From assembly GCA_030729925.1 (NCBI GenBank), contig JANQWK010000012.1, positions 1,552 through 65,551 of the forward strand: a stretch of 64,000 bases of DNA, read 5' to 3'. The notes beneath the pieces are model-generated. The model saw nothing but the letters and a program-made list of their open reading frames with translations, was not told the DNA's origin and ran no database searches. The position numbers were made by a program, and so were the translations under genes. The stretch comes from Saprospiraceae bacterium. Its GTDB lineage: Bacteria > Bacteroidota > Bacteroidia > Chitinophagales > Saprospiraceae. Shown here in pieces: positions 63,699 to 64,000 of the stretch. Positions within the stretch are counted from its first letter, which is position 1. Each line of letters opens with the position of its first letter.

Positions 63699-64000
63699 TG
63701 TTTGATATGAAAATATTCCGGTTTTTTATTTTTGCCTGGATGGCCATGGGGCTCCTTCCACTGCACGCTCAGCAAAACACAACCGATACGGTGTCACTGG
63801 TGCAAGTGGATCATGCCGATGTCTTGAGCTTTATCCAGCTGCCGGACAAATCTTACCTGCAGGTATTGTCGGGCTCGGTCGAGTTGCGACAGGACAGCAT
63901 CTTTATGTATTGTGATTCTGCTACCATCCGCAATGGCAACTATGTGGTGGCTAAGGGGAATGTGATCATCCAGCAGGGCGATTCTACCAGCATTTTCGCA
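63698..64000 (+). CDS. OstA/LptA-like protein, N-terminal part (runs off the window)
   Basis: Only the first 101 residues are visible; the frame is open at base 64000. A signal peptide (MKIFRFFIFAWMAMGL...LHAQQ) is followed by beta-strand repeats of the LptA/OstA type: LSGSVELRQDSIFMYCDSATI and VVAKGNVIIQQGDSTSIFA. Such proteins carry lipopolysaccharide through the periplasm, and in Bacteroidota these OstA-like proteins are often long. The start is the ATG at 63698, or 63707 three codons on. It is coupled to the preceding gene through TAATG. Confidence 0.8.
   Translation, partial: MFDMKIFRFFIFAWMAMGLLPLHAQQNTTDTVSLVQVDHADVLSFIQLPDKSYLQVLSGSVELRQDSIFMYCDSATIRNGNYVVAKGNVIIQQGDSTSIFA

Noticed and set aside
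1-64000. CRISPR arrays, insertion sequences or prophage genes
   Set aside because: No regular direct repeats with spacers and no transposase, integrase or capsid-like product were found among the frames; the repeated Cys-rich modules at the left edge are coding.

Overview
The window is chromosomal DNA from a member of the Bacteroidota, most likely of the Saprospiraceae/Lewinella type (the phylum is well supported, the family is inference). The evidence is a complete type IX secretion / gliding core (sprF-like, gldK, gldL, gldM, gldN), two secreted proteins with type IX sorting domains (one type A, one type B), a SusC/SusD outer-membrane pair, DUF4293, DUF2911, an ExbB/ExbD cluster of the Bacteroidota layout, and promoter-like sequences of the phylum's TTTG / TAnnTTTG kind. 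I recognise no phage, plasmid, CRISPR or IS gene; this reads as core genome.

Layout. 1-10 kb: the end of a Cys-rich adhesin-like T9SS cargo protein, an M1 aminopeptidase lipoprotein, an S9 peptidase, a divergent peptide deformylase, a MacB/LolCD-like ABC pair and a Tat-exported aminotransferase. 10-19 kb: feoAB, a secreted amidase, a type B T9SS cargo protein and a second S9 peptidase. 19-31.5 kb: a MATE pump, ahcY, then a leftward cluster of metallophosphoesterase, alkaline-phosphatase-fold enzyme, SusC and SusD, followed by a LOG-family hydrolase, methylglyoxal synthase and a DUF2911 protein. 31.5-39 kb: a beta-helix lipoprotein, three glycosyltransferases in a row, a rhodanese and an ABC exporter. 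39-46 kb: a four-gene operon whose enzymes together form the trans-4-hydroxy-L-proline to 2-oxoglutarate route, followed by an Upf1-like helicase. 46-49 kb: ExbB, a four-TM protein, ExbD, ExbD, and tRNA-Ser(GGA). 49-53.8 kb: housekeeping genes (tatD, rnhA, def, ruvX, manA, a glucosaminidase). 54-62 kb: a DUF255 protein and the T9SS core. 62-64 kb: DUF4293, an FAD oxidoreductase and the start of an OstA/LptA-like gene cut by the window end.

The main feature that genes do not explain is a dispersed intergenic repeat of about 73-102 bp, present three times (8689, 37204, 46076). Its hairpin arms show a compensated base-pair change between copies, and its palindromic core is flipped in one copy. 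The T9SS core would build the machine that exports the two cargo proteins with T9SS tails. The SusCD/phosphoesterase cluster suggests uptake of a phosphorylated nutrient (inference). The peptidases, amidase and hydroxyproline operon fit a life on protein-rich, possibly collagen-like, material (inference).
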